Part shown: one piece after another, positions 21,150 through 22,725 of the stretch
Layout of the letters: each line of letters begins with the position of its first letter
How positions within the stretch are numbered: position 1 is the stretch's first letter
From: Candidatus Rifleibacteriota bacterium
Lineage (GTDB): Bacteria; UBP17; UBA6191; JACPRK01
Direction: 5' to 3'
Assembly: GCA_016213865.1 (NCBI GenBank)
Contig: JACQZL010000137.1
Span: 1-22,725 of the forward strand
Length of the DNA stretch: 22,725 nucleotides
Notes under the pieces: model-generated
What the model was told of the DNA's origin: nothing
Seen by the model: the letters and a program-made list of their open reading frames with translations, nothing else
Database searches by the model: none
Position numbers and translations under genes: made by a program

Positions 21150-22693
21150 TGGATTTGACAGGCGAGATAGCCTCTCTGCTGACCAAGCTGGACGAGCGGC
21201 TGCCGGGCAGCACGACCTCGCTCTCTCCCAGGGAGGTGGCCGAGTGGATCTGGCTCTCGTCCGCCTTGGGGAAGGTGTTGGACCCGCTCTGGACTGTGAC
21301 TGGGCGCTCGGTCCCGGCCGCCCGCTCGGCCTCCGGTTCCGAGTCGGAGGCGGACCCGGCCGAAGCCGCGGTTCCCACGGCCGGGTCTGGGGTGTCGCCG
21401 TCCGTGGAGGCGGAGGTTGACTTTGCTTCGCAAGATGCGCCCAGGCCCGCCCGACGTTTTCAAGCCTCCGCCCGGCGGCTCCACCTCACCGCCGGGTTGC
21501 CTTTTGCGCTGGTTCATCCGCTGAAGATGGCCCGGTCCATTCATCTGCTGAGCCGCTGGAGCCCGGTCCCGGGCCGTCACGAACTGGATCTGGAAGCCAC
21601 GGTCAAGCAGATCGCCGCCACGGGCGAGTGGCAAGCGGTGCTGCGTCCGAAGTACGAGCGCACAGCCCATCTCGTGCTCGTCTCCGACCGGGCGGCGCAG
21701 CTCGAGCCGTGGAACCGGACCCTCGAGGGGCTGGTAGGACTGCTGCAGCGCTTTCGCAGCTTCCCGAGCTGGTGCGTCGTCCACGCGGACTTGAACGATC
21801 CGGCGCGGGTCCTCCTGCGGGAGACCCCGGAGGCTCTGCGAATCTCGGGCCCCGAGGCGACCGTCATGCTCGAGCGGGCTGTCCGACCGGGCCGCGAGAA
21901 TGTGGTCCTGATCGTCTCGGACGCACTCGGTGCCGCTTTCGGCTCTGGAGCGCTGGGCGCGCTCTTGAAGGACACCCTTCCGCTCGGCTCCCGCGTGGCC
22001 TTGCTGCACCCGTGGCCGGCCGGCCAGTGGAGCCGCAGCGGCCTGCGCTCGCTGCGCCGACTCGAGGACGCGCCAGTGACGCCTGCGGAGTTTCCAATCG
22101 CGACCGTCGAGCTGAACGCTGGCGGCCTGGCGTCGCTGCGAGGATGGGTCGACGGCGGTACCGTGGGCCAACTCGGCTGTCATGCGCTGCCCGTGGATCG
22201 GGCGCCGCGGGGCCGGCCTGCGCGGCGCGACCTGTCCGGGCCCACACTCGACTGGACTCTCAGGGCACGGCAATATGCCCGCAACGCCTCGGCGGAGGCC
22301 ATCCAGCTCTTGGCGCTGGCGGCGGCCGTGCCGGGCCGCATTGATCTCGACCTGCTGCACGCGCTCGGCCAGCACCTCGGATCCACCGAGATCGTCCCAT
22401 TTCATTTGGCCGAGGCCATTGCCTCGGGGTTCCTGCGGCGGGCCGAAGTCCAGCGCCGCTCCGGTTGCACGGTGCTGGAGTTCGTCTGTGAGGATGCCCG
22501 GCTGGCGCTGGGCAGCTATCTCGATCGAGCTCGCGTGGTGCAGGTCCTGGAGTTCCTGCTGTGCCGTGCGGCTGCGTCTCGTCGGGAGAGCGGGCAGGGG
22601 ACAATGCCTCTCGATCCGGCTCTCGAGATCCCGCTGGGTTTGCTTTTCAAGGTGTTCGGAAACGACGACCCGGAAGCCACGGCAGCGTCGTAG
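21149..22693 (+). CDS. SAV_2336-like protein with degenerate vWA domain
   Basis: 514-residue third component of the ternary operon. The N-terminal segment (1-50, with EVAEWIWLSSALGKVLDPLW) and linker lead to FALVHPLKM (119-127) and ELDLEATVKQIAATGEW (145-161), the conserved lead-in of SAV_2336-related proteins. A von Willebrand A-like domain follows: strand HLVLVSD (174-180), where the metal-binding DxSxS motif reads DRAAQ and so is degenerate; NVVLIVSDALGAAF (251-264); and SRVALLHPW (281-289). The C-terminal part (about 385-480) is helical and family-typical. Its ATG at 21149 overlaps the MoxR stop by one base (TGATG), implying translational coupling; a TTG codon just before is less likely. 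Expected role: scaffold or sensor remodelled by MoxR. Confidence 0.83.
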   Translation: MDLTGEIASLLTKLDERLPGSTTSLSPREVAEWIWLSSALGKVLDPLWTVTGRSVPAARSASGSESEADPAEAAVPTAGSGVSPSVEAEVDFASQDAPRPARRFQASARRLHLTAGLPFALVHPLKMARSIHLLSRWSPVPGRHELDLEATVKQIAATGEWQAVLRPKYERTAHLVLVSDRAAQLEPWNRTLEGLVGLLQRFRSFPSWCVVHADLNDPARVLLRETPEALRISGPEATVMLERAVRPGRENVVLIVSDALGAAFGSGALGALLKDTLPLGSRVALLHPWPAGQWSRSGLRSLRRLEDAPVTPAEFPIATVELNAGGLASLRGWVDGGTVGQLGCHALPVDRAPRGRPARRDLSGPTLDWTLRARQYARNASAEAIQLLALAAAVPGRIDLDLLHALGQHLGSTEIVPFHLAEAIASGFLRRAEVQRRSGCTVLEFVCEDARLALGSYLDRARVVQVLEFLLCRAAASRRESGQGTMPLDPALEIPLGLLFKVFGNDDPEATAAS

Positions 22694-22705
22694 CGCGACC
22701 TTCGC

Positions 22706-22711
22706 GAGGAG
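22706..22711 (+). promoter_or_regulatory. Ribosome binding site of a gene starting at the window edge
   Basis: GAGGAG, seven bases before the ATG at 22719 and 12 bp after the stop of the vWA-like gene. Confidence 0.5.
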
Positions 22712-22718
22712 TGGGACT

Positions 22719-22725
22719 ATGCCGG
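22719..22725 (+). CDS. Start of a fourth operon gene, cut by the window edge
   Basis: ATG CCG G at the very end, with GAGGAG at good spacing, 25 bp after the vWA-like gene. Only Met-Pro is visible, so no function can be given. It is probably a fourth member of the TIR/MoxR/vWA operon. Confidence 0.45.

Noticed and set aside
20876..22405. 509-codon minus-strand frame opposite the MoxR and vWA-like genes
   Set aside because: Shadow of two recognisable, translationally coupled plus-strand genes.

Overview
The window is GC-rich throughout, with tightly packed genes on both strands. It comes from a Gram-negative-type bacterium: there is a lipobox lipoprotein, two proteins with Sec signal peptides, an S46 dipeptidyl-peptidase-like enzyme, a GldF/GldG-type ABC pair and a DUF4331 protein. 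This mix, together with a PafA/Dop-family ligase and a TIR/MoxR/vWA operon, suits Acidobacteriota, Planctomycetota, Myxococcota or a related environmental lineage. There is no rRNA gene or phylogenetic marker, so the phylum is a guess. I saw no tRNA, rRNA, CRISPR array or transposase.

Layout, left half. Positions 34-2209 hold the permease and GldG-like partner of an ABC-2 system. Convergent to it (6354-2365, minus) is a very large SNF2/Swi2 helicase. One in-frame amber codon at 3286-3288 splits it between its two RecA lobes, and it carries a sigma-70-region-4-like helix-turn-helix in its long N-terminal part. Divergent from it is a secreted S46 peptidase (6773-8932). Next come a small lipoprotein (9848-9315, minus), a membrane-anchored protein of unknown function (10395-10994), a MNT nucleotidyltransferase/HEPN pair (11927-11173, minus) and a secreted DUF4331 protein (13452-12094, minus). 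The intergenic spaces contain a non-coding repeat family: a 244-bp MITE-like element with 28-bp terminal inverted repeats (13595-13838), a diverged copy in opposite orientation (about 10087-10282), and short satellites at about 6430, 6592, 9172, 9241, 13548 and 13860.

Layout, right half (14034-end). This looks like a signalling or conflict island. An AAA+ regulator of the bacterial enhancer-binding type (14034-15593) lacks a recognisable GAFTGA loop. Convergent to it is a PafA/Dop (Pup ligase/depupylase) family protein (17493-15682, minus), whose fold motifs are clear but which seems to lack expected catalytic residues. Just upstream of that, on the same strand, an 82-residue ORF has a near-perfect Shine-Dalgarno and ends in Asp-Gly-Glu. 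Divergent across 460 bp is an operon of a TIR-domain protein with a VMAP-like C-terminus (18246-20186), a MoxR-type AAA+ ATPase (20202-21149) and a SAV_2336-like protein with a degenerate vWA domain (21149-22693). A fourth gene starts at the window edge (22719).

The last operon matches the known ternary vWA-MoxR-VMAP conflict architecture. The likely logic is that MoxR and the vWA-like protein sense and gate, while the TIR domain acts as an NAD-consuming effector. The neighbouring degenerate Dop-like protein, its small partner ORF and the atypical regulator are the least explained part of the window.
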